Shown piece after piece: positions 30,723 to 39,185 of a stretch of DNA of 64,000 nt. The notes under the pieces are model-generated. The model made no database searches, was not told where the DNA came from, and was given only the letters and a program-made list of their open reading frames with translations. A program made the translations under genes and the position numbers. Within the stretch, counting starts at the first letter, position 1, and each line of letters opens with the position of its first letter. Source of the DNA: JBOGVZ01 sp050692985 (GTDB taxonomy: Bacteria; Actinomycetota; UBA4738; CALAEC01); NCBI GenBank assembly GCA_050692985.1, contig JBOGVZ010000047.1, positions 1 through 64,000 of the forward strand, read 5' to 3'.

Positions 30723-32648
30723 ATGCGGTCGAACCCGGGTCGTGCCCCGCGCGCCCTGGTGAGCATCCTGGTGGCCGTGGCCGCCCTCTTCCCCACCGCC
30801 ACGGCGAGCGCGGCGGATGATCCCCCACCTGGCACCGCCTCCAAGGGCGACAATCCTCCCGCCCCCACGGACTACGTGCGGATGAGCGACGGCACGCTCA
30901 TCGCGGTGAACGTGCAGGTCCCCACCACGTACCGGGAGGGGGAGCGCTACCCGACGATCTTCGAGATGAGCGGGTACGACGGGGCCTCGGCCGGCCACCG
31001 GACGATCCCGGGACAGCTCGGCTACGGGGACCGGCACGACATCCTGGCCCGGGGCAGCCGGGTGCTGACCCGCATCTTCGACCGCCACTACGTGACCGTG
31101 CATGCGTCCGTCCGAGGGACGGGCTGCTCCAGCGGTGAGTTCGACCTGTTCAGCTGGCGGTCCGCGCTGGACGGCCGCGAGGTGATCGAGTGGATCGCCC
31201 GGCAGCCGTGGTCGAACGGCAGGGTGGGGATCTACGGGCACTCGTACGGCGGGCTCACCGGGTTCATGGTGGCCGCCACCCGGCCGCCGCACCTGGTGGC
31301 CGCCAGCGTGTCGGGGCTCATCGAGGACCTGTACCGGGGACAGGCCTACCCGGGCGGGGTGCCGAACACCGGCTTCCCGGTGCTGTGGACGGTGGGGGTC
31401 CGCAACTTCTACGACATCGCCGGCGGGACCGGCCAGGCGCTGGTGACCACCCAGGACCCCATCTGCGCCCAGAACCTGGCCACCCACCGCCGGACCATCG
31501 TCAACGACCCCGTCCTCCAGGGGCTGGCCGGCGACACCGACAACGAGTGGTGGCGGGCCCGCTCCCTGTCCACGTACGCGAGGATGATCCGGGTCCCGAT
31601 CCACATCGCCGGGGCCTGGCAGGACGAGGAGACGGGCCCCCGGTTCCCCAGGCTGTTCGAGCTGGTCCGGGGCGTGCCCAAGCGGATGGTCGCCTCGAAC
31701 GGCGAGCACGGGACCCAGTGGATCCCGGAGGAGGTGTGGCGGGACCGGCGGGCGTGGATGGACCACTGGCTGCGGGGCAGGGACGGCGGCTTCGGGACGG
31801 CGCAGGAGGACCGCTCCTCGATGGCCACGCTGCTGGAGATGAACGACCCCGACCCCCCCGGCCCGGAGCCCGCCGCGTTCCGGCCGACCGTGGTCCCGGA
31901 GGCGAACGGCAGGCTGGTCACCCGCGCGTTCCCCCTGGAGGACACCCGATGGACGAACCTCTACCTGCACGCCGGCGGGCGGCTGAACCGGAAGCCGCCG
32001 GCCCCCGACGAGGGCTCGGACGCGTACGTGTCGGGCTCGCGGCGGCAGGCATGGAACTTCCAGGCCGGGCCGGGGTACGGGCCGCCGGTCACCACGGCGG
32101 ACGGGCCGGACGAGGTCACCTACGTGGGCTCGAAGCTCCGGCGGCGCACGGCCATCGTCGGGCCGATCACGGCGACGCTGTTCATGAGCAGCACGTCCCC
32201 GGACACCGACATCTTCGTGCAGCTCATCGACATCGGACCGGACGGGAGCCGGACCTACGTCCAGCGCGGCCTGCTGAAGGCCTCCCACCGGGCCGTGGAC
32301 CCGGCCATGTCCGACTGGGACGGCGGGGTGATGTACCGGCCGTACCATCCGCACACCAACCCCACCCCGCTGGTCCCCGGGAAGGCCTATCGCTTCGTGG
32401 TCGAGGTCTTCCCGGTGGGCCACGTGTTCCGGCCGGGACACCGGATCATGGTCAAGGTGCACGCACCCCCCGCGCTCGACAGCTACTACGCCTACGCGCC
32501 GCGGTACCAGCCCGGGGTGAACACCATCCTCCACGACGCCGAGCACCGGTCGCGGATCATGCTCCCCGTGGTGCCGGTGGGCGGCGTGAAGCTCGGGCCG
32601 CCGGTGCCCTGCGGCCAGCTCACCGCCGTCCGCTGCGTGCCCGGATAG
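30723..32648 (+). CDS. Secreted CocE/NonD-family hydrolase (X-Pro dipeptidyl-peptidase-like)
   Basis: 641 residues with a signal peptide (about 1-30, ending ATASA). The catalytic alpha/beta hydrolase domain has the nucleophile Ser in YGHSYGG (about 172), an Asp in AWQDEETG and a His in SNGEHGTQW, and the C-terminal jelly-roll X-Pro domain (about 380-620) has FMSSTSPDTDIFVQL and GHRIMVKV. Relatives include cocaine esterase, acylase and X-Pro peptidases, so the reaction cannot be fixed. ATG 30723 precedes a proper signal sequence; frame upstream overlaps the kinase gene in another phase. Confidence 0.85.
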   Translation: MRSNPGRAPRALVSILVAVAALFPTATASAADDPPPGTASKGDNPPAPTDYVRMSDGTLIAVNVQVPTTYREGERYPTIFEMSGYDGASAGHRTIPGQLGYGDRHDILARGSRVLTRIFDRHYVTVHASVRGTGCSSGEFDLFSWRSALDGREVIEWIARQPWSNGRVGIYGHSYGGLTGFMVAATRPPHLVAASVSGLIEDLYRGQAYPGGVPNTGFPVLWTVGVRNFYDIAGGTGQALVTTQDPICAQNLATHRRTIVNDPVLQGLAGDTDNEWWRARSLSTYARMIRVPIHIAGAWQDEETGPRFPRLFELVRGVPKRMVASNGEHGTQWIPEEVWRDRRAWMDHWLRGRDGGFGTAQEDRSSMATLLEMNDPDPPGPEPAAFRPTVVPEANGRLVTRAFPLEDTRWTNLYLHAGGRLNRKPPAPDEGSDAYVSGSRRQAWNFQAGPGYGPPVTTADGPDEVTYVGSKLRRRTAIVGPITATLFMSSTSPDTDIFVQLIDIGPDGSRTYVQRGLLKASHRAVDPAMSDWDGGVMYRPYHPHTNPTPLVPGKAYRFVVEVFPVGHVFRPGHRIMVKVHAPPALDSYYAYAPRYQPGVNTILHDAEHRSRIMLPVVPVGGVKLGPPVPCGQLTAVRCVPG

Positions 32649-32685
32649 CCCGCCGGGCCCGGCTCGGAAATGGGCAAAACAGCGT

Positions 32686-33243
32686 ATGGACACCGTTTCC
32701 TCCACGGGCCATCCTCGCCCCGTGGCGAAGACGGCCGCTCCCCCGACGCATGAGCCCATCCCCCTGGCGGTGAACCGCCGGCGGCGGTGGGTCCTTCCCG
32801 TCCTGCCGTGGGCCCTGGCGGCCATCCTCGGCGGGGCGGCAGCGTGGGCGATCCCCGAGGCCGGGCGGTCGAACGACCTCCGGGCACGCGCGGCGACCAT
32901 GTCGGGAGAGGTCGCCGGCGCCGAAGAGCGCGCCACCGCGCTGGAAGCGAGGCTGGCGGACCTCCAGGGCCGCCTGGCCGAGGCCCGCGAGCGGGGGAAG
33001 GACCTGGCCTCGACCGAGAGCAAGAACGCCAAGCGCATCAAGCACCTGGAGAGCCGGATGAAGCATCTCGAGGCCGCCGCCGCGGCCGCGGCCGCTGCGG
33101 CCGCCGCTGCCACCGCCAGCGCATCATCGTCATCCTCTTCCTCCTCCTCTCCCACGTATCCGGCCGTCGTCCCGTTCACTCCGGAGCCCGTCTGCGCCAT
33201 CCGCTACAACCCGACGACCGGCGAACGAGAGGAGGTGTGCTGA
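32686..33243 (+). CDS. Single-pass membrane protein with coiled coil and Ala/Ser tracts
   Basis: 185 residues, not matched to a family. One membrane helix (about 35-55), an extracytoplasmic coiled coil (about 60-128, ERATALEARLADLQGRLAEA), then a run of twelve alanines, a run of nine serines and a short tail ending PVCAIRYNPTTGEREEVC with two cysteines. The low-complexity tracts are likely a flexible spacer. It is followed 2 nt after its stop by another coiled-coil membrane gene of similar plan, so the two probably act together at the cell surface. Confidence 0.6.
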   Translation: MDTVSSTGHPRPVAKTAAPPTHEPIPLAVNRRRRWVLPVLPWALAAILGGAAAWAIPEAGRSNDLRARAATMSGEVAGAEERATALEARLADLQGRLAEARERGKDLASTESKNAKRIKHLESRMKHLEAAAAAAAAAAAAATASASSSSSSSSSPTYPAVVPFTPEPVCAIRYNPTTGEREEVC

Positions 33244-33245
33244 CC

Positions 33246-33542
33246 GTGCGCCGGTTCGCCTGGGTGGCCGGAGCCGTGGTCGCACTGACCCTTGCCGTCC
33301 TCGTCTCGCTCAACCTTCCGGCCGCGGTCCACCACAATGCCCGCGCGGCCGAGGTCGGCGGCCACGACCAGCGGCTGGACGAGCTGGCGAGCGACGAGGC
33401 GGGGCTGCACGCCCGGATCGACGACGCCCGGGCCGACCTCGACTCGCAGGGGGAGGACAACGACGGCGCCGAGGAGCGGATCCGGAAGCAGGACAGGCGG
33501 ATCCGCCGGCTCCAGGACCGCATCGAGGAGCTCGAGGGCTAG
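33246..33542 (+). CDS. Small membrane coiled-coil protein
   Basis: 98 residues: an N-terminal membrane helix (about 4-24, WVAGAVVALTLAVLVSLNL) and a highly charged coiled coil (about 38-98, ending RIRRLQDRIEELEG). The start is GTG 33246 because GAGGAGGT lies 9 nt upstream; another GTG at 33237 would leave no spacing. Partner gene of the preceding coiled-coil protein (2-nt gap). No family recognised. Its TAG overlaps the stop of the convergent oxidoreductase gene by 3 bp, a 4-bp gene overlap. Confidence 0.6.
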   Translation: MRRFAWVAGAVVALTLAVLVSLNLPAAVHHNARAAEVGGHDQRLDELASDEAGLHARIDDARADLDSQGEDNDGAEERIRKQDRRIRRLQDRIEELEG

Positions 33543-34489
33543 GCGACCGCGGGGACGACCTCTCGGCCCAGCAGGGCCACCATGTCGAGGTCGTCGGGCA
33601 CCAGGTGCTGGAGCATGACGCGGTCCACGCCGGCGTCCTGGAGCTCCCGAAGCCCGTCGACCACCTCCGCCGTGGTGCCCACCACCCAGTCCTCGCGCCG
33701 ATCCCGGACGAAGTCCTCCGGCTCCCCACCCTCGCCGGTGTGCTCGATCACCCGGCCGGCCCGGCGCAGCACCTCATCCCGGCCGGTGCCCACGACGCAC
33801 CCGGTCATCAGGGAGAACACCAGGGTGTCCGGGTCGCGCCGCTCACGCTCCCAGGCCCGGGCGACCTTCCCCCGCCGCCGGCGGCACTCCCCGGGCGAAG
33901 CGAGGATCGTCTTGTACTCGTCGGCCCACCGGGCCGCGAGGCGCACGCTGGTGGGCCCGGCGCGGCCTCCCACGATGAGGTTCGGGTGCGGGTCCTGCGC
34001 GGGCTTGGGCAACGCCCGCAGACCCCGGACGCGGTAGTGGCGACCCTCGAAGTCCACCACCTCGTCGCTCCACTGCCGGTGCACCAGCTCCAGCTGTTCC
34101 TCGAGCATCTCCAGCCGGACGGCGCCCTCCGGGAACTCGAACCCGTACGACCGGTGCTCGAGGTCGTGCCACCCCGCCCCCATGCCGAGCTCCACCCGGC
34201 CGTTCGAGACGTGGTCGGGGGTGACCACGGCCTTGGCCAGCAGCGAGGGGTGCCGGAACGTCACCGGTGACACCAGGACGCCCAGGCGGATCCGCTCGGT
34301 GACGGCCCCGAGCGCCGCGACGGTGGTCCAGGCGTCCAGCGATCCCCGGTTCGGCTCGCCGAACACAGACACGTAGTGGTCCGAACGGAACAGCCCCTCG
34401 AGCCCGTGCTCCTCGGCGGCTCGGGCCAGGGCCACCCACTGCTCCCACGTGACGTCCTCCTGGCCCTCGACCATCAGGCACACGCGCAT
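33539..34489 (-). CDS. LLM-class flavin/F420-dependent oxidoreductase
   Basis: 316 residues, a bacterial luciferase-like TIM barrel. The N-terminal WVALARAAEEHGLEGLFRSDHY and the central GRVELGMGAGWHDLEHRSYGFEFP motif are typical of the actinobacterial F420-dependent subgroup (TIGR03560-like). ATG 34489 gives the expected first beta strand MRVCLMVEG. Such enzymes reduce or oxidise diverse substrates using F420H2 or FMNH2; the specific reaction cannot be told. The upstream 192 bp to the divergent topoisomerase gene contain a three-unit tandem repeat. Confidence 0.88.
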   Translation of the reverse strand: MRVCLMVEGQEDVTWEQWVALARAAEEHGLEGLFRSDHYVSVFGEPNRGSLDAWTTVAALGAVTERIRLGVLVSPVTFRHPSLLAKAVVTPDHVSNGRVELGMGAGWHDLEHRSYGFEFPEGAVRLEMLEEQLELVHRQWSDEVVDFEGRHYRVRGLRALPKPAQDPHPNLIVGGRAGPTSVRLAARWADEYKTILASPGECRRRRGKVARAWERERRDPDTLVFSLMTGCVVGTGRDEVLRRAGRVIEHTGEGGEPEDFVRDRREDWVVGTTAEVVDGLRELQDAGVDRVMLQHLVPDDLDMVALLGREVVPAVA

Positions 34490-34608
34490 GTGCCATTCAT
34501 ACCCGAGCCGCCTCCCGGGAACCGAACGGCGCCCCCGAGCATCCTGTCTGGTGGCGGCGATGAGAGAAGCCGTGTCCGAGGCCCTCGCGTGCCGGTGACC
34601 GGACCCGG

Positions 34609-34629
34609 GCGACCGGCGACCGGCGACCG
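34609..34629. repeat. Three tandem 7-bp units
   Basis: GCGACCG repeated three times without interruption, in the 192-bp region between the divergent oxidoreductase and topoisomerase genes. Possibly slippage-prone; no function evident. No gene is seen in 34490-34681. Confidence 0.6.
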
Positions 34630-34681
34630 GGGGGGATTGAGCGGCCGGGGCGCCGGGAACAAGGGAGGCGTGGCCACCGCG

Positions 34682-35770
34682 ATGAAGCCATCGGCCCACG
34701 CCCTGACCGAACCGCCCGAGGCGGCCCGGGCGGCGGGCCTCCGGTACACCACCGATCGCAGGCCGGGCATCCGCCGGCGGCGGAACGGGCCGGGGTTCGT
34801 GTACCTCGGCTCCGATGGCGACCGGGTCACCGACCCGGGCGAGGTGGCCCGGATCCGCTCGCTGGCGGTGCCGCCGGCGTGGACCGACGTGTGGATCTGT
34901 CCCTCGCCGAACGGCCACCTCCAGGCCACCGGGCGAGACGCTCGCGGCCGCAAGCAGTACCGCTACCACCCGACGTGGCGCCGGGTCCGGGACGAGACCA
35001 AGTACGACCGCACCACGGTGTTCGGGAAGGCCCTGCCGGGCATCCGCCGCCGGGTCGACCGCGACCTGGCCGAGCGGGGACTGCCCAAGGACAAGGTCCT
35101 GGTGGTGGTCCGGCTCCTCGACGTGAGCCACATCCGCGTGGGGAACCCCGAGTACGCCCGGGACAACAGCTCGTTCGGCCTGACCACGCTGCGGGGCCGC
35201 CACGTCCAGGTCTCCGGCGAGGAGATCCGGTTCTCGTTCCGGGGCAAGGGCGGCCAGCCCAGCCGGGTGTCGGTTCGCGACCGCCGGGTGGCCCGGGTGG
35301 TCCGCCGGTGCCGCGAGCTGCCCGGCCAGGAGCTGTTCCGGTACGAGGGGGAGGACGGGACGCCGAAGGACGTGACCTCCACGGACGTGAACGAGTACCT
35401 GGCCCGGATCACCGGGGAGGAGTTCACCTCGAAGGACTTCCGGACGTGGTCGGGGACGGTGCTGGCGGCCGAGGCCCTGGCCGAGGCGGGCGGGATCCGC
35501 ACCCGGCGCCAGGCCACGCGGAAGGTGGTGCGGGCCATCGAGGCCGTGTCCGGGGAGCTGGGCAATACCCCGGCGGTGTGCCGCAAGTGCTACGTGCACC
35601 CCGACGTGGTGGAGGCGTACCTGGACGGGACGCTCCTCGACTACCTCGACCCCGGCGGCCCGAAGGCCGGCGTCCGGCGGGTCCGGGGCCTGCGGATCGA
35701 GGAGGCCCGGGTGCTGGCCCTGCTGCGGGACCGCTCCCGGGCCGCCCGGGGGCGGGCGGCCGCGGCCTGA
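34682..35770 (+). CDS. DNA topoisomerase IB
   Basis: 362 residues, the poxvirus/bacterial TopIB type. It relaxes supercoils through a 3'-phosphotyrosyl link. The N-terminal DNA-clamp domain has GLRYTTDRRPGIRRRR and KQYRYHP; the catalytic domain has RVGNPEYARDN (Arg), the KDFRTW segment with catalytic Arg and helix, and the active-site Tyr in CRKCYVHP (about residue 303). ATG 34682 is preferred; GTG 34670 sits too close to the GGGAGG. The stop is 1 bp from the convergent GH15 stop. Confidence 0.93.
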   Translation: MKPSAHALTEPPEAARAAGLRYTTDRRPGIRRRRNGPGFVYLGSDGDRVTDPGEVARIRSLAVPPAWTDVWICPSPNGHLQATGRDARGRKQYRYHPTWRRVRDETKYDRTTVFGKALPGIRRRVDRDLAERGLPKDKVLVVVRLLDVSHIRVGNPEYARDNSSFGLTTLRGRHVQVSGEEIRFSFRGKGGQPSRVSVRDRRVARVVRRCRELPGQELFRYEGEDGTPKDVTSTDVNEYLARITGEEFTSKDFRTWSGTVLAAEALAEAGGIRTRRQATRKVVRAIEAVSGELGNTPAVCRKCYVHPDVVEAYLDGTLLDYLDPGGPKAGVRRVRGLRIEEARVLALLRDRSRAARGRAAAA

Positions 35771-35771
35771 C

Positions 35772-37580
35772 CTACCGGCGCTCGGCCTCGGTGATGGCCC
35801 ACGCCGCGTTGATCAGGCCGATGTGGCTGAACGCCTGGGGGAAGTTCCCCAGCAGCTCCCCGGTCTCCCCATCGACCTCCTCGGCCAGCAGGCCCACGTC
35901 GTTGGCGAAGGCCGCGGCCCGCTCGAACACCTCCCGGGCCCTGGTGGTCTCCCCGGCCAGGGCCAGGGCGTGGGCCAGCCAGAACGTGCACAGCAGGAAC
36001 GTGCCCTCGTCACCGGGAAGGCCGTCGTGGGCCAGGTACCGGTACACCAGGCCGCGGTCGTCGGTGAGGTGCTCGAAGGTGGCCTCGATCGTGGCCCGGA
36101 CGCGGGGGTCGTCCGCGGGCAGGAAGCCCACGATCGGCATCAGCAGCGCCGACGCGTCGAGGTCGTGGGAGCCGAAGGCCTGGGCGAACGCCCCGGCCTC
36201 CTCGCTCCAGCCGTGCTCCAGGATCGCCTCGCGGATCTCGTCGCGGGTGGCCGTCCACTGCTCCACCCGCTCCTGCCCGCCGATCCGGTCGGCCAGGGCC
36301 ACGGCCCGGTCCAGGGCCACCCAGCACATCAGCCTGCCGGACAGGTAGTGGCGCGGCTCGCCGCGGATCTCCCAGATCCCGTGCCCCTGGTCCTTCCACC
36401 GGGAGGCGGCCGCGTCCGCCACGTCCACCAGGAAGGCGCAGGTCGCCGCGTCGAGGTCGCCCAGCCGGTCGATGAGCCGGTGGGCCGCCCCCAGCAGCTC
36501 GCCGTACACGTCGAGCTGTCGCTGGTTCCACGCCCCGTTGCCCACCCGCACCGGGCGGCTGTCCCGCCACCCGGCCAAGTGGGGCAGCTCGCGCTCGGTG
36601 AGGTCGTGCTCCCCACCCACGCCGAACATGATCTGGAGCTCGGCGCCGCGCCGGACCTGGGCCGCCGCGGCGCCGGCCATCCACTCGAAGAACTCCCGGG
36701 CCTCGTCCGGACAGGCCGCCACCCACAGGGCCTCGAGCGTCAGGCTGGCGTCCCGCACCCACGCGTAGCGGTAGTCCCAGTTCCGCACCCCGCCCACGTC
36801 CTCGGGCAGCGAGGTGGTCGGGGCGGCCACGATGGCCCCGGTGGGCTGGTAGGTCAGCGCCTGGAGCACGGTGCCGCTGTGGTACACCAGGTCGCGCCAG
36901 GGTCCGTCGTAGCTCTGGTGCTCCTTCGACCAGTTCCGCCACGCCTCCGTGGTCTCCTCGATCATGGTCGCGATCTCCTCCTGCGACCACAGCCGGGGCC
37001 CCTCCTCCCACGAGGCCCGGCGGTGCATGGCGAACGCCGCCGACTCCCCCTGGCGCAGCGTGAGGCGGCCGGTGGCCTCGGAGAAGCCGACATCCAGTCC
37101 CATGGGCGACGACAGGGCCAGCACGTCCGCGCCCCCGCGGGCCCGGATCCCCCCGTCGATCTGCTCGAGGATCGGATAGATCAGGCCGTACTCCATCACC
37201 GGGCCGTACTCCACGTCGACCTCCACCCGGCCGCGGTCGCAGGTGATCCGTCGCAGCAGCGCGTGCGGCGCCTCGGCGCCCAGGGCATGGCCCTCGTTGG
37301 GCCCGGTGGCCATGGCGTCGACGAGCGTGGCCGTGCCGCCCGGGGTCTCGAACGTGGTTTCCAGCACCATGGTTCGCTCGCGGTACCGGCGGGTCGTGGT
37401 GGCCTCCCCGCTGGGGCGGATCGACCAGTGGCCGCCGTCGGAGTCCAGGATGCGGGCGAACACCGAGGGGCCGTCGAACCTCGGGAAGCACAGCCAGTCC
37501 ACGGAACCGGCCCTGCTGACCAGCGCGGCCGAGTGGCAGTCCGACAGCAGGGCGTAATCGGCGATCGGGGTCCTGGTCAC
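35772..37580 (-). CDS. Glycoside hydrolase family 15 protein (trehalase/glucoamylase-like)
   Basis: 602 residues: an N-terminal beta-sandwich (about 1-240) and an (alpha/alpha)6 barrel. Signature pieces are PIADYALLSDCHSAALV at the start, NWDYRYAWVRDASLTLEAL, a catalytic Glu in GIWEIRGEPRHY, and GTFLLCTFWLAHAL. Actinobacterial relatives of this length include trehalases and glucan-modifying enzymes. The GTG start overlaps the hemQ stop (GTGA), so it is the last, coupled gene of the heme operon. The reason for that linkage is not obvious. Confidence 0.9.
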   Translation of the reverse strand: MTRTPIADYALLSDCHSAALVSRAGSVDWLCFPRFDGPSVFARILDSDGGHWSIRPSGEATTTRRYRERTMVLETTFETPGGTATLVDAMATGPNEGHALGAEAPHALLRRITCDRGRVEVDVEYGPVMEYGLIYPILEQIDGGIRARGGADVLALSSPMGLDVGFSEATGRLTLRQGESAAFAMHRRASWEEGPRLWSQEEIATMIEETTEAWRNWSKEHQSYDGPWRDLVYHSGTVLQALTYQPTGAIVAAPTTSLPEDVGGVRNWDYRYAWVRDASLTLEALWVAACPDEAREFFEWMAGAAAAQVRRGAELQIMFGVGGEHDLTERELPHLAGWRDSRPVRVGNGAWNQRQLDVYGELLGAAHRLIDRLGDLDAATCAFLVDVADAAASRWKDQGHGIWEIRGEPRHYLSGRLMCWVALDRAVALADRIGGQERVEQWTATRDEIREAILEHGWSEEAGAFAQAFGSHDLDASALLMPIVGFLPADDPRVRATIEATFEHLTDDRGLVYRYLAHDGLPGDEGTFLLCTFWLAHALALAGETTRAREVFERAAAFANDVGLLAEEVDGETGELLGNFPQAFSHIGLINAAWAITEAERR

Positions 37581-38251
37581 GCCAGGTCCGCCGCGGCCTC
37601 CGCGATGTCCTTGCGGATGCCGACGACGAAGGGGGTCTCCTGCTTCACGTACCGCCGCGAGTCTGAGTCCCGGAGCCGGCGGATGCAGTCCACCAGCCGG
37701 TGGAGGTCGTCGGCCTCGAAGGCCAGGATCCACTCCCAGTCTCCCAAGCCGAACGCGCTGGTGGTGTTGGGCAGCACGTCGGGGAACTCCCGGCCCATCT
37801 CCCCGTGCTCGCCCAGCATGCGGGACCGTTCCTCGGCCGGCAGGAGGTACCACTCCGGGGTGCGGACGAACGGGTACACGCACAGGTACTTCTTGGGATC
37901 CACGCCTCGCAGGAACGCCGGCACGTGCTGGGGGTTGAACTCGGGCGGCCGGTGCACCCCCATGAACGCGTGGCTGAGCGACAGGGCCCGGCCCAGGTCC
38001 GACCGGCGGACCCCCAGCAGCAGATCCTGGAGGGCGTCCGGGGAGGAGGCCACCCACCACATCATGAGGTCGGCATCGGGACGGAAGCCCGAGCACGAGT
38101 ACACGCCCCGGACCGACACCCGGTCGGCGTGCTCCTTGAACAGCAGCTCCCATTGGCCGGCCGCACCGCCCAGGTCGGCGCCGGTCCGCCCGACGTGGGA
38201 GTCGCTCCGGCGGAACACCGGGAAGTAGGCGTAGGTGGGTTCTTCGGTCAT
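37577..38251 (-). CDS. hemQ: Coproheme decarboxylase HemQ (chlorite dismutase family)
   Basis: 224 residues. HemQ oxidatively decarboxylates coproheme III to heme b, the last step of the coproporphyrin-dependent pathway of Gram-positives. Seen: the N-terminal ferredoxin-like half (YAYFPVFRR), the catalytic-Tyr region KKYLCVYPFVRTPEWYLLP (about 128-146), a heme-side NTTSAFGLGDWEWILAFE segment and FVVGIRK near the end. ATG 38251 starts 7 nt after the ferrochelatase stop. Length fits HemQ rather than true chlorite dismutases. Confidence 0.95.
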   Translation of the reverse strand: MTEEPTYAYFPVFRRSDSHVGRTGADLGGAAGQWELLFKEHADRVSVRGVYSCSGFRPDADLMMWWVASSPDALQDLLLGVRRSDLGRALSLSHAFMGVHRPPEFNPQHVPAFLRGVDPKKYLCVYPFVRTPEWYLLPAEERSRMLGEHGEMGREFPDVLPNTTSAFGLGDWEWILAFEADDLHRLVDCIRRLRDSDSRRYVKQETPFVVGIRKDIAEAAADLA

Positions 38252-38258
38252 GGGTCCA

Positions 38259-39185
38259 TCATCCCTCCCCCCGGGCGGACAGGTGGTCCCGGACCACCGC
38301 GGCCAGGGCCCGGATGAACGCCGGGTCCGCGTTCATGGACCCGGTCCGCTCCAGGCGGATGCCGGCCCGCTCCGCCACCCCCCGGGCCTCGATGTCGACG
38401 TCGTACAGGACCTCCAGGTGGTCGGCCACGAACCCGCAGGGGCACACCACCACCGCGGCGCGGCCGTCGGCCGCGGCCTTCTCGATCGACTCCTCCAGCG
38501 GAGGGCCCAGCCAGGGCTCGTCGGTGCGGCCCGCGCTCTGCCACCCGACGTCGAACCGCGGCAGGTCGAGGCGCCCGGCCACCAGCTCGGCCGTCTCCCG
38601 AAGCTGGTCGGGGTAGGTGTCCCCCTCGTCCACGATCCTTGCCGGGAGGCTGTGGGCGGTGAACAGCACCAGGGCGTCCTCGCGCTGGCGGGGGTCCAGC
38701 CGGTCCAGGGCCTCGTGGACCCTGGACGTCAGCACCTCCACGAACGCGGGGTGGTCGTACCACCGCTTCACGAAGGTGAAGTGGGGTCCGGGCACGCTCG
38801 CGGCCCGGTCGATGTAACCGCCCACGGACATCCGGGAGTGGTGGGGGGCCAGCACCAGCCCCACCGCCCGGCGGATCCCCCGGGCGGCCATGTCGGCCAC
38901 CACGTCGGGGATGGACGGCGGCGAGTGCTTGGCCCCCAGGAACACCCGGAACCGGGGGCCGCCGGCGTTCAGCTCCGCCTCCAGGGCCCGGGCCTGCTCC
39001 CCGGTGACGCGCTCCAGCGGGAACGTGTTGCCGATGGCCGCGTAGCGGCGCTTCAGGTCCTCCAGGGCCTTCTGCGAGGGGGGGCGGCCCCCGCGGATGT
39101 CGGTGTAGTACCGCTGCACGTCGTCGGGCCCCGACGGCGTGCCGTAGTACATGGCCAGCACGCCGATCGGAGGCCGCTCGCTCAC
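38259..39185 (-). CDS. cpfC: Coproporphyrin ferrochelatase
   Basis: 308 residues. It inserts Fe(II) into coproporphyrin III. Key features are GVLAMYYGTPSGPDDVQRYYTDIRGG at the N-terminus, the metal-binding His in APHHSRMSVGGY (about 121), VLFTAHSLPAR, the Glu of SAGRTDEPWLGP, and CPCGFVADHLEVLYDVDIEA near the end. The GTG start overlaps the hemE TGA by 4 bp. Together with HemQ this indicates the coproporphyrin route rather than the protoporphyrin route. Confidence 0.95.
   Translation of the reverse strand: MSERPPIGVLAMYYGTPSGPDDVQRYYTDIRGGRPPSQKALEDLKRRYAAIGNTFPLERVTGEQARALEAELNAGGPRFRVFLGAKHSPPSIPDVVADMAARGIRRAVGLVLAPHHSRMSVGGYIDRAASVPGPHFTFVKRWYDHPAFVEVLTSRVHEALDRLDPRQREDALVLFTAHSLPARIVDEGDTYPDQLRETAELVAGRLDLPRFDVGWQSAGRTDEPWLGPPLEESIEKAAADGRAAVVVCPCGFVADHLEVLYDVDIEARGVAERAGIRLERTGSMNADPAFIRALAAVVRDHLSARGEG

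Noticed and set aside
33070..33150. Ala12 and Ser9 tracts as a sign of a spurious ORF
   Set aside because: The gene has a membrane helix, heptad coiled coil and a sensible tail on either side of the tracts, and a co-directional partner gene of the same plan.
34609..34629. Three GCGACCG units as iterons of an origin
   Set aside because: Only three short units, no DnaA boxes or AT-rich stretch nearby.
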